Numbered from the stretch's first letter, positions 1-6,131 are shown. The stretch is DNA of 7,575 nt from Candidatus Roizmanbacteria bacterium CG06_land_8_20_14_3_00_34_14 (GCA_002779665.1 PEVZ01000032.1:1-7575); one strand, 5' to 3'. The notes: generated by a model from the sequence alone, not told the origin. A program made the numbers and translations.

Positions 1-19
1 TTTTCCCAACCTTTAAGGG

Positions 20-56
20 TATGACATTTTCACGTGGTTAACTATGACATTATCAA
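20..56. repeat. Direct repeat pair resembling a transposon end
   Basis: The word tatgacattttcac at 20-33 recurs as tatgacattatcaa at 43-56, a spacing of 23 bp. Paired direct sites of this kind at a boundary resemble transposase-binding subterminal repeats of some DDE elements. No transposase is visible in the window, so the element, if any, would lie to the left. This is a suggestion only. Confidence 0.35.
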
Positions 57-295
57 ATGGGTGTAAGATTTAATTTTTGGGTATTGACAGTTAATATCAT
101 GTCTGCTATCCTTTCTTTAATTGTTGCTTTTAAGTTAAGAAAATCACTATGACTGCTCAAAATATTAGACACGCTCTTGATGAATGGTTGGTAGATGTTA
201 ATGTCCGTGCCCAAATTGCTTTTGCTTTGCTTGTAATAGCGTTTCTTCTCTTTTATATGACCTTTCTTAAATAATTTTTTATTCATATTTCCCAT
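53..295 (-). CDS. Hypothetical small basic protein (doubtful)
   Basis: An open frame of 80 codons starts at ATG 295 and stops with TGA at 53-55. The product is lysine-rich and hydrophilic, with no signal peptide, membrane segment or motif I recognise. The stop codon falls inside the second copy of the direct repeat at 43-56. No Shine-Dalgarno site precedes it. It overlaps a plus-strand ORF with a convincing membrane-helix profile (149-274), and at most one of the two is likely to be real. The hydrophilic character may simply be the antisense of that hydrophobic stretch. I cannot choose between them firmly. Confidence 0.25.
   Translation of the reverse strand: MGNMNKKLFKKGHIKEKKRYYKQSKSNLGTDINIYQPFIKSVSNILSSHSDFLNLKATIKERIADMILTVNTQKLNLTPI
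149..274 (+). CDS. Possible 41-residue single-pass membrane peptide (doubtful)
   Basis: ATG at 149 opens a 41-codon frame ending in TAA at 272-274. The first half is polar and could be amphipathic (MTAQNIRHALDEWLVDV...). Residues about 22-40 are a continuous hydrophobic run ending in Leu-Lys, as expected of one membrane-spanning helix. Codons such as GAT, GAA and GCT look ordinary for coding sequence here. There is no ribosome-binding site and no known family. It lies antisense to the 80-codon ORF at 53-295 and is mutually exclusive with it as an annotation. Confidence 0.25.
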   Translation: MTAQNIRHALDEWLVDVNVRAQIAFALLVIAFLLFYMTFLK

Positions 296-301
296 ATATT
301 T

Positions 302-601
302 TTACGGACTGCCCGTCACTGGCGCAAACCCCGTTACAAGGCGGAACCACTTTATCCTGTTTTTTAAATAACGTTTTCCCATTCCAGATTTTAAATATTT
401 TTCTCTATCTCTTGCATCTTGTTCGTTAAGGCATGCTTCATAGTAAATTAATCTGAAAGGACATCTTCCTTTTGTTGAAAATACTTGGCCTTTTTGATGT
501 TCTATAAAGCGGTTCCGTAAGTCCTTAGTAAAACCCGTATACTATTTTTTATCTTTACGACTCTGTAATATGTATGTGTAATAAAATTGATCTTTATCCA
601 T
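302..601 (-). pseudogene. GIY-YIG endonuclease-like protein, interrupted by an in-frame TAG
   Basis: Read from ATG at 601 to TAA at 302-304, the frame is 100 codons long and begins MDKDQFYYTYILQSRKDKK. A TAG (542-544) then takes the place of codon 20, followed by YTGFTKDLRNRFIEHQKG and a tail containing REKYLKSGMGKRYLKNR. These are hallmarks of the short stand-alone GIY-YIG family (UPF0213/UvrC N-terminal type): YTYIL, then the usual (W)YTG, then an arginine-rich helix and a late glutamate. Relatives normally have Trp where the stop lies, so one TGG to TAG change explains the break. No frame change occurs and the rest is well preserved, so inactivation looks recent; a sequencing error cannot be excluded. 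The gene is enclosed by 13-bp inverted repeats and follows the broken LamG gene on the same strand. A translational restart after codon 20 would lose the active-site strand. Confidence 0.75.
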
Positions 602-630
602 ACTATACTAAGGACTACCTTGTAACGGGG
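329..630. repeat. 13-bp inverted repeats flanking the GIY-YIG gene
   Basis: ccccgttacaagg at 329-341 is the exact reverse complement of ccttgtaacgggg at 618-630. The outer copy lies 17 bp before the GIY-YIG start codon. The inner copy lies within the last codons of the gene (the ...RLVTGFAP... tail). Together they bracket almost exactly the coding unit. They could be ends of a small mobile cassette or arms of a long RNA hairpin. Confidence 0.6.
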
Positions 631-670
631 CAAACTGTATTGCCGCGCCGTTGTTGTATAGCATTTTAAT

Positions 671-1592
671 TTACACGGGCGTGAGGGCAGAGTTGTAAAC
701 CTTCATTTCATCCAGAAAGCCATTCCAGGTGACTCCATAATTACGTCCCACCCTTTTTAGGGCATCGTTACTGTGGGTATACCCCTCAGCGCCACCGATG
801 CTTTGGGTACTTAGTAATTTACCATCAAGATACAAACTGGCAGTCTGACTGGTTTGATTTACAGAAACGGCAGCGTAATGCCATTGTGAATCTGCATACT
901 GATAGGTACTAGTCCCAGGAAATTGTAGTGTTGCCACCAGTGAATTGACGAAGTTGTTGAAATGTTTTTGTTGAAGGTTTATAACTCGGAAGCGAAGTGT
1001 ACTGGTCATTACCAAAGATTGGAAAGTCATAACTGGTAGTCGAACCAGTATTTAAATTAAACCAGGCTGTTAACGTAAAATCGATAGAGTTTGGGAAATA
1101 CATACTGTTTAAAGGAGCTGTATCATCATTGCCATCAAAAAATAAAGCTTTACCGAATTTTCCATTATTTGACCATAGTGGTGCTGTGACGCCGGCGGGC
1201 AGAGAGTCAAATTGAACATGGATGTTGGCGGTGGCGTCACAGTCGACGACGTAATAGGGGAGCTGTTCACCGTTTTGTTTAGTAAAGCGCACGTCTCCGC
1301 AATCAACTTGGAATTTACTCGTATCTGTTGCGTCAAAAGTTGGGACTGTAACGTACACGTTCGTTTCAAGAGTTGTGTGAGAGGGAATTGAAACTGCTTT
1401 TCGGTAACTCCAGGCATCGTTATACCAAGCCACCTCAATTGGGGTTCGATATTTTATAACCAAGTAGAGGATAGGGAGGGTGACCAAAAGAAACAAAAGC
1501 GAAAAAACCAGGATTTTTCTTTCAATTATTGCTCTCCACACTAAGCCAAATCCAACTGCGTCAGTTGTATTCGGCTCTCTGTTTAGCTCCAA
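671..1592 (-). pseudogene. DUF2341-LamG surface protein, frameshifted
   Basis: The first frame runs from a TTG at 1592 to TAG at 909-911 (227 codons). It shows a cytoplasmic N-terminus, a membrane anchor at about residues 27-47, a DUF2341-type segment at about 56-133 (WYNDAWSYRKAVSIP, then DVRFTKQNGEQLPYYV) and the first half of a LamG/concanavalin-like fold (GKFGKALFFDGNDD, FTLTAWFNL). The second half (QWHYAAVSVN, LYLDGKLLS, GFLDEMKVYNSALTPV) continues in the next frame and stops at TAA 671-673. One extra base near 905-915 would rejoin them, just after ...NTTISWD. The link between DUF2341 and LamG is also unusually short, suggesting an earlier deletion. Intact relatives are long exported, surface-anchored proteins thought to bind carbohydrate. 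The start is uncertain: GTG at 1541 is another option. A sequencing error is possible. Confidence 0.75.
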
Positions 1593-1617
1593 ACCCTGGT
1601 GTTTTCGGTATGTTTTT

Positions 1618-1623
1618 ATTATA
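1618..1623 (-). promoter_or_regulatory. Possible -10 box for the DUF2341-LamG gene
   Basis: The minus strand reads a perfect TATAAT here, 25 nt before the TTG at 1592. Transcription would then begin around 1611, leaving a short leader. No good -35 box is seen at the usual distance, so confidence is limited. Confidence 0.4.
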
Positions 1624-1668
1624 AAGGAATTTAGAGGATTTTAAAGGAAGAAACTCCTTTATCTTCCT

Positions 1669-2547
1669 CTATTTCCTTATTCCTCCCAACTGCAACTTAT
1701 AATCCCTAAGTTTTCGCTCTAACGATTGCACCAGCTGGCGCAACAACCAGTCGGTTTTATTAATTAATTCGATAAATATTTCGTAGGTAAGATCAGAGAC
1801 TTTAAAATTACTTAAAGGAGGATAGAGGACTGTCAGGGGGCGGTAGGTAAAGTCCCGAAGAGGAGGATTAGAGGAATTTAAAGGAGAGTTAGAGGAAATT
1901 AAGGGAGCATTAGACGAGGGTAAAGGAGGATTAGAGGAATTTAAAGGAGGATTAGAGGAATTTAAGGGAGCATTAGACGAGGGTAAAGGAGGCTTAAAGG
2001 AATTTAAAGGAGAGTTATAGGAGGGTAAAGGAGGATTAGAGGAATTTAAAGGAGATTTAAAGGAGGGTAAAGGTCCTTTAGAATCCTTTAGATTTCCTTT
2101 ATTTTCCCTTAAACCCTTATTAAAATCTCCGAGGTTAATCCCGATCCCCATCAGACTTGACCCTGGTTTTGAGCTGAGAAACTTGTCCTCAGCCAATTCC
2201 CTTATATCTCCCTTAACTTCCTCTAAACTCCCTTGACTATAACCTACAAACTGGAGATACTCACCGGTTGTCGTCCTCTTAAACCCCTCTTCAATATTTC
2301 GTACGACGCTTCTTGCCGCATCGTCGACCTGTGATTTTCTACGATATTCTGATTTTGGTAAAGACTCGGTAAATCTCCTAACAAAAAATCGTAAAAGCAC
2401 CGCGTTTGACCATGGTACAAGATATTTATAGCCTTCGGGATCAGTCCAAGAACGCGAAGTACTTTTTAGAGGATTATAAAAGAGGTTAGAGGAGGATAGT
2501 TCCTTCATTGTCTTTTCTGCAAGTTGTTGGGAAATTGTGTCGTCCAT
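1669..2547 (-). CDS. Four-helix-bundle protein (23S rRNA intervening-sequence protein type) with a repeat-filled loop
   Basis: I place the start at ATG 2547 (292 residues). A start at 2634 would overlap the preceding gene by 80 bp, and a TATAAT box lies exactly 6 nt before ATG 2547. The core carries the family signature SQVDDAARSVVRNIEEGFKR at residues 72-91, then TTGEYLQFVGYSQGSLEEVKGDIRELAED. The last helix is at about 251-285 (SDLTYEIFIELINKTDWLL...). Typical members have about 110-130 residues. The excess is an N-terminal extension and a loop (about 125-250) made largely of a seven-residue repeat, PLNSSNP and variants, before the final helix. The function of these proteins is unknown: they were first met as ORFs in 23S rRNA intervening sequences, and a nucleic-acid or scaffold role is only supposed. 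The stop is TAG. Nothing suggests loss of function: the frame is open through every repeat. Confidence 0.8.
   Translation of the reverse strand: MDDTISQQLAEKTMKELSSSNLFYNPLKSTSRSWTDPEGYKYLVPWSNAVLLRFFVRRFTESLPKSEYRRKSQVDDAARSVVRNIEEGFKRTTTGEYLQFVGYSQGSLEEVKGDIRELAEDKFLSSKPGSSLMGIGINLGDFNKGLRENKGNLKDSKGPLPSFKSPLNSSNPPLPSYNSPLNSFKPPLPSSNAPLNSSNPPLNSSNPPLPSSNAPLISSNSPLNSSNPPLRDFTYRPLTVLYPPLSNFKVSDLTYEIFIELINKTDWLLRQLVQSLERKLRDYKLQLGGIRK
1861..2070. repeat. Ten tandem copies of a 21-bp repeat inside a coding region
   Basis: Units begin at 1861, 1882, 1903, 1924, 1945, 1966, 1987, 2008, 2029 and 2050; a decayed eleventh unit follows at 2071-2091. The commonest form reads aggaggattagaggaattt plus aa on the plus strand and encodes PLNSSNP on the minus strand. 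Units 1, 4, 5 and 9 are identical, as are units 3 and 6, so longer blocks have been copied. The length is a multiple of three, so gain or loss keeps the frame. Confidence 0.95.
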
Positions 2548-2553
2548 ATTTTC

Positions 2554-2559
2554 ATTATA
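2554..2559 (-). promoter_or_regulatory. -10 box placing transcription at the start codon of the four-helix-bundle gene
   Basis: TATAAT on the minus strand is followed by the six bases GAAAAT and then ATG at 2547, the geometry of a leaderless transcript. The box contains the TAA stop codon (2555-2557) of the preceding gene. No clear -35 box is visible. It supports 2547 over 2634 as the start. Confidence 0.5.
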
Positions 2560-3532
2560 GTATTTTTTCTGGTAAATTATGTTGCTCAACCACCGGTAAA
2601 TTAAACTCTTCAATCGCCGGTAAACGCTTTTCATATAAGACTATTGCCTTGCTCTGAATATGACCTTTTAAGATATACAAAATATAAATAATTTCGGCTA
2701 AGATCAGGATTTCCAATAATCTTGGTTTGATGAGAGAAAATAAGAACAGGAAAAATTTAATAATAATCATCCAGATTGGTAAAATATCAAGATTGAGCTT
2801 GATACTATTGGCAGAGATTGACTTATTGAAATTAGTCTGGGCAAACAGACGGAAATTTTCCGGATTAGAAGAGGGGAGATTGATAGAAAAGTTTCCTTTC
2901 GAATCGGACTTGATGTCAAGGAGAGGAAAGGAGGAAGCCTCAACGGGCCGAACGATTAAAGATGATAGATGATAGATGATAGATGATAGTTTACTGTCAT
3001 TGCCTGTGCCAAACACCGAAAGTTTAACGTCTGTATTTGGTACTGCTTGTCCGCTTAACATTACCTGATCGCCAATAAAATAATCGCTACCTATTGGGGG
3101 ATTATTCAGAGAAACAGTCGGAGGCATAATGACCGGACCAATATTGACGTCGTATTTGATTGGAAATGGCGGGAGGCAGACAGGCGAGCTCAATCTCCCA
3201 AATTGGTCTTTTGAAGTCAGGCAGGCCTCGCGCGGTGAAAGAGGGGAGAAGCGGTTATCAAATTCAAAATACCCCTTATCATCGGCGGTCGTCGTATCAA
3301 ATATGCCCTGTCCATCAAAGGTCACAAAAGCCCGTGGGGAGGTATAACCATACAGATTAAATCGATGATCACCAATAAACGCCGAGACATTAACATTTTT
3401 AGATTGTTTATCATCAAAATAACTTGTATTGGAAATTCCAGCTACATTTCCGTTAGGTAATTTATCAGTATAAAGCAAGCTTAATTGGAGCGGAACCAAG
3501 ATTAATAATAAAGTGAGCAATAAATACTTCAT
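2555..3532 (-). CDS. Exported Ig-like domain protein with C-terminal membrane helices
   Basis: The 325-residue product begins MKYLLLTLLLILVPLQLSLL, a signal peptide or N-terminal anchor. Two beta-rich segments follow. One, at about 48-120, contains IGDHRFNLYGYTSPRAFVTF and a KGYFEFDNRF strand; it resembles bacterial Ig-like or carboxypeptidase-regulatory-like folds. The other, at about 138-246 (PPTVSLNNPPIGSDYFIGD...), has SDSKGNFSINLP as the equivalent strand. Membrane helices lie at about 250-267 and 270-288, with a short charged tail presumably inside the cell. Cys104 and Cys119 could form a disulphide. It probably sits in the cell envelope as a structural or adhesive protein; no enzyme motif is seen. 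Residues 183-193 (SSIIYHLSSLI) are encoded by a 7-bp tandem repeat and fit poorly with the surrounding domain. It shares the strand with the two surface genes upstream but is separated from them by 165 bp of repeats. Confidence 0.85.
   Translation of the reverse strand: MKYLLLTLLLILVPLQLSLLYTDKLPNGNVAGISNTSYFDDKQSKNVNVSAFIGDHRFNLYGYTSPRAFVTFDGQGIFDTTTADDKGYFEFDNRFSPLSPREACLTSKDQFGRLSSPVCLPPFPIKYDVNIGPVIMPPTVSLNNPPIGSDYFIGDQVMLSGQAVPNTDVKLSVFGTGNDSKLSSIIYHLSSLIVRPVEASSFPLLDIKSDSKGNFSINLPSSNPENFRLFAQTNFNKSISANSIKLNLDILPIWMIIIKFFLFLFSLIKPRLLEILILAEIIYILYILKGHIQSKAIVLYEKRLPAIEEFNLPVVEQHNLPEKIL
2961..2988. repeat. Four tandem copies of the heptamer gatgata within the Ig-like gene
   Basis: Four exact copies of gatgata occupy 2961-2988. 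Seven is not a multiple of three, so adding or removing one copy would shift the frame of the gene at 2555-3532 and remove its C-terminal membrane anchor. That is the structure of a slippage-prone contingency locus. Confidence 0.9.
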
Positions 3533-3543
3533 TAGTTAAGTAT

Positions 3544-3571
3544 ATAATAAACCAATAAACCAACAAACCAA
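3544..3571 (-). promoter_or_regulatory. Possible promoter of the Ig-like gene, -35 box supplied by an octamer repeat
   Basis: On the minus strand TTGGTT (3571-3566), a 16-bp spacer and TATTAT (3549-3544) precede the ATG at 3532 by 11 nt. An overlapping TATATA at 3546-3541 is an alternative -10. Every octamer repeat unit carries another TTGGTT. There is no Shine-Dalgarno site. Confidence 0.35.
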
Positions 3572-3588
3572 TAAACCAATAAACCAAT
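3549..3588. repeat. Five tandem copies of an octamer, aaaccaat
   Basis: Copies lie at 3549-3556, 3557-3564 (ending in c instead of t), 3565-3572, 3573-3580 and 3581-3588. The array lies just upstream of the start codon of the gene at 2555-3532 and overlaps its proposed -35 region, so copy number could affect transcription. Confidence 0.9.
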
Positions 3589-3590
3589 AT

Positions 3591-3654
3591 CCAACTCCAA
3601 TACTGTTCAATTAACAAATGACAAATATTGGTTGTTGGTATTTATTGGAGTTGG
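3591..3654. repeat. 12-bp inverted repeat in the intergenic region
   Basis: ccaactccaata at 3591-3602 pairs perfectly with tattggagttgg at 3643-3654, with 40 nt between. The spacer holds further related words (caaatattgg, gttgttgg). It lies after the stop codon of the gene at 3698-4708 and could protect its mRNA 3' end or end transcription. No T-run follows, so I do not call it an intrinsic terminator. Confidence 0.6.
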
Positions 3655-3670
3655 TCCGCCTGTTGGCGGA
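3655..3670. repeat. Short GC-rich palindrome (REP-like hairpin)
   Basis: tccgcc-tgtt-ggcgga forms a six-pair stem with a four-base loop, directly abutting the 12-bp inverted repeat at 3591-3654. It is GC-rich in an AT-rich spacer. It lacks a T-run on either strand. It may be a REP-like sequence or a 3' mRNA stabiliser for the minus-strand operon. Confidence 0.55.
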
Positions 3671-3697
3671 TTGGAGATTATTTATTTTGAGTTTTTA

Positions 3698-4708
3698 TTA
3701 TTCTCTCTTCCTCAGTTGTGATTTTAATTTCTCAATTTCATTTTTTTCTTTTTTCAACTCTTCCTCAAGATCGGTTTCTTTTGTTATCAAATTTTTCACA
3801 ATTATTATCATTACTATGATAGTCAAGATGACGGCTAAGGCGACTCGCCAAGGAAACATCCAAACATAGGCTACCTGTTGACGACTGACACTTTTTAAGC
3901 CGTTACTTGCCACGTTGACAAGTATTTTATATCTTCCAATCATCCATTTAGAACCTAAATCAACATCGTATGATTTGCCTGCTTCCGGGAAAATTCTCTG
4001 TTCTTTAATATTTTGTTGATCAGTCGGCAGACCGAACAAATTACTAATATTAGCGTATCCGGCAGGGACGATGTGATAGTCACTTAAATTAAAAACGTCA
4101 AATTTTACTTTTATTGGTCCATATTCTTGAAATTTTGGAAAAGTAAATCCTGAAATATTCAAATTTTCTTTACAATTACTATTTTCAATATTAAAAGTAA
4201 CAATACCCCCAAGGCGGGTACTGACGGTCGTGGCCGTCTCAGGTTTTTTAAAATCAGCTTTAACTCTGACCGTTTCTGAAAGAGGCTCCACGTAAACAAG
4301 AGCATATTTGGAACAGGTGCTAACATCGTAAGGTACTTCGACCCCCATATCGACCGAGACGTAATCGCGAGGAGGAATGGCGATTGAATCATTTGGAAGG
4401 GTAATCCAAGAAGAGGCGCCATACTTTGACTTAAGTTCTTTGCTTTCTACTACTTTTGGAGTTCCTTGCTTATCAGTGACGACAAAATCAACTACTTTCA
4501 ACTTTCCCATTAAAGCAGTATCAGCGCCATTTTTAAACTGAATTTGAATCCTGGTTCTTTCTCCCGGTTTAACTAATTTTTCCTGAATTGCCGGAAAAAC
4601 CGATAGATTTTGTCCATCCAAATTTTGACCATTAACAACTGGAATTATAAAGGTTATAAAAACTATAAACACTATAAAAGTTATAATTGCACGTGTGTAT
4701 TTTTTCAT
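3698..4708 (-). CDS. Membrane-anchored surface protein resembling WxL-interacting (DUF916/DUF3324) proteins
   Basis: The 336-residue product starts MKKYTRAI with a hydrophobic signal segment (about 8-25). A first beta domain at about 34-143 has the look of DUF916: LSVFPAIQEKLVKPGERTRI, then SSWITLPNDSIAIPPRDYVS and VEVPYDVSTCSKYALVYVEP. A second at about 165-280 (GGIVTFNIENSNCKENLNIS, VKFDVFNLSDYHIVPAGYAN) resembles DUF3324. A membrane helix at about 286-306 follows, then a charged coiled coil (310-335, ETDLEEELKKEKNEIEKLKS). This order matches WxL-interacting proteins of Firmicutes, which hold WxL proteins at the peptidoglycan. The match is by architecture and pattern, not by a search. It starts 1 nt after the stop of the WxL-like gene upstream, so the two are surely co-transcribed and possibly translationally coupled. 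The signal core is written by a 9-bp tandem repeat. Confidence 0.9.
   Translation of the reverse strand: MKKYTRAIITFIVFIVFITFIIPVVNGQNLDGQNLSVFPAIQEKLVKPGERTRIQIQFKNGADTALMGKLKVVDFVVTDKQGTPKVVESKELKSKYGASSWITLPNDSIAIPPRDYVSVDMGVEVPYDVSTCSKYALVYVEPLSETVRVKADFKKPETATTVSTRLGGIVTFNIENSNCKENLNISGFTFPKFQEYGPIKVKFDVFNLSDYHIVPAGYANISNLFGLPTDQQNIKEQRIFPEAGKSYDVDLGSKWMIGRYKILVNVASNGLKSVSRQQVAYVWMFPWRVALAVILTIIVMIIIVKNLITKETDLEEELKKEKNEIEKLKSQLRKRE
4643..4678. repeat. Four 9-bp repeats encoding the signal-peptide core
   Basis: Plus-strand units aattataaa, ggttataaa, aactataaa and cactataaa lie at 4643, 4652, 4661 and 4670. Read on the minus strand they encode FIV-FIV-FIT-FII, the hydrophobic core of the signal segment. 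Each gain or loss changes this core by exactly three residues. Confidence 0.85.
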
Positions 4709-4709
4709 A

Positions 4710-6119
4710 TTAGAATCTTGGGTAGGCCTGATAGGTCAACTTGTTATAATAGAGACCGGCCTGTTGAGTACCATCGACTGAAAGTCTATAGCAGACGTCA
4801 ACCGTATCTCCAGAAATTGTCGAGGTGTTTGAAGCAATAGTTTGAAAACCAGTTGAATCAAACACCTTATAATTTGGATTACTAAATGCAGCGTTTGTTC
4901 CTGCTAAAGTATAGCCAAACCCATTATTTGTAGCCGTCGCCCAAGCGGCGGCTGTAGTCGTGCTACAACTTCCATCGCAAGTTCCGTCGGCAATCGAAGG
5001 TGAGCTTCCGTCTTTTTTTAAAGCGCCATCTTCGGTCACTTGTAGAACATATCCGCCACCGGCGTTTGTCGTGACTGTATGAGTATGAGCTGCGTTAAAA
5101 AAAGTTTCCGAATTGAAAATAGTCCCATAGGGGACAGTCACACCTGATGTATTATCAGCGGTCGTAGCAATACTGGTTGTAGTTCCACATTTTGATTGTG
5201 ACGCAGCCACAGATGATATCGTCCAAGTGACTGAGGTTGGGACGTAGGCCGAGACAAAAACACCATCATTAGGAGTAATTCCCGTATCGGCTTTATCGAT
5301 GATATTGGCACTGGCATCTTCTGTCTGAATCGTTATGACCATCTTATCTCCAACACCTCTGGTGTGGGAAGTCCCACTTGGTGAAGGATTAATAAAACGG
5401 TCTTTGACCGTGCTGGCGTGTCCGATGGTAAATGTATATTGTGTTCCGGCTGCTAAAGTTCCCACAGGCACTAAAATGTTGTGATATTTTGAACCTCCCA
5501 ATGTGGTTGTTGTATAAGTTGCGCTGGCATTTGTGATTGTTGCCGATCCTCCTGATATACTTAAAACTCCGGTGGCAGTAATATCAGTTCCCAAAGTATT
5601 GGCGTCAAATTTTCCCGCATCAGGAATTCCATCAGCGTTATTTGTTGTGGCAGCCGGTACATAGACTCGAAGATTTGTGACGCCGGTAACATCAGTTGGA
5701 GTGAAAGAAATAGCCAATCTTGAAGATTGTGAGGCAACGACGCGATCATCAGCCACAAGACCACCGGTTATACCAGTTGATACATTAAAACTACTGGCGT
5801 TGAGAACCTGGCCAACCGTATAAGTTGTATTACTGTTACAACCATTTGAAGACAAATTGCTAAAGCATACAGCATCGCCCGGAAATAAATTACCGGTGTC
5901 GTTATCAGAATGAGCACTTGTCTTTATGGTAACATTTTTGGCACCACCGGTAACGGTTGAGGCGACTGCTCCAAGATAAGAAAAGCGTGAATTAGTCATG
6001 GTTGTGTAACCGGTTGTAAAGGTAGCGGCATTAACTTGAGAAGCGCTATTAATGTACATTATAGTAACCTGTAAAAAAATGAATAGAAAAAGAATTGAGC
6101 GGTAAATAATTTTTCTCAT
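4710..6119 (-). CDS. Secreted surface protein with a WxL-like C-terminal domain
   Basis: I start at ATG 6119 (469 residues). The frame is open to 6158, but the proposed promoter lies at 6132-6158. A signal peptide (MRKIIYRSILFLFIFLQVTI, cleavage probably after ...SQVNA) leads into a Thr/Ser/Ala/Gly-rich beta protein without enzyme motifs. The middle (SRLAISFTPTDVTGVTNLRV and after) looks like repeated beta-sandwich strands. The C-terminal part reads VTVPYGTIFNSETFFNAAHT, HTVTTNAGGGYVLQVTEDGA, then DVCYRLSVDGTQQAGLYYNK, ending LTYQAYPRF. The pattern of FG-like strand, 'TNA..GY.V.V' strand and a closing 'AG.Y...LTY' strand parallels the WxL domain, although the two W-x-L motifs themselves are absent. 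It probably forms part of the cell-surface coat. It is the first gene of an operon with the WxL-interacting-like gene 1 nt downstream and is divergent from the PaaX-like regulator. Confidence 0.88.
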   Translation of the reverse strand: MRKIIYRSILFLFIFLQVTIMYINSASQVNAATFTTGYTTMTNSRFSYLGAVASTVTGGAKNVTIKTSAHSDNDTGNLFPGDAVCFSNLSSNGCNSNTTYTVGQVLNASSFNVSTGITGGLVADDRVVASQSSRLAISFTPTDVTGVTNLRVYVPAATTNNADGIPDAGKFDANTLGTDITATGVLSISGGSATITNASATYTTTTLGGSKYHNILVPVGTLAAGTQYTFTIGHASTVKDRFINPSPSGTSHTRGVGDKMVITIQTEDASANIIDKADTGITPNDGVFVSAYVPTSVTWTISSVAASQSKCGTTTSIATTADNTSGVTVPYGTIFNSETFFNAAHTHTVTTNAGGGYVLQVTEDGALKKDGSSPSIADGTCDGSCSTTTAAAWATATNNGFGYTLAGTNAAFSNPNYKVFDSTGFQTIASNTSTISGDTVDVCYRLSVDGTQQAGLYYNKLTYQAYPRF

Positions 6120-6131
6120 GATTAATATAAC

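Noticed and set aside
542..544. TAG read as an amino acid
   Set aside because: Another gene here (1669-2547) ends in TAG, and known Patescibacteria recoding affects TGA, so the internal TAG is best taken as a nonsense change or an error.
1643..1660. Intrinsic terminator after the four-helix-bundle gene
   Set aside because: The six-pair stem aaagga/tccttt is AT-rich and not followed by a T-run; it is better explained by the repeat words.
1861..2070. CRISPR array
   Set aside because: The 21-bp units are directly tandem with no unique spacers and lie within an open coding frame.
2548..2634. ATG at 2634 as the start of the four-helix-bundle gene
   Set aside because: It overlaps the upstream gene by 80 bp in another frame, and the -10 box at 2554-2559 lies downstream of it.
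2727..3360. Plus-strand ORFs of 66-81 codons
   Set aside because: They lie wholly within the minus-strand Ig-like gene, show no domain and are shadows of it.
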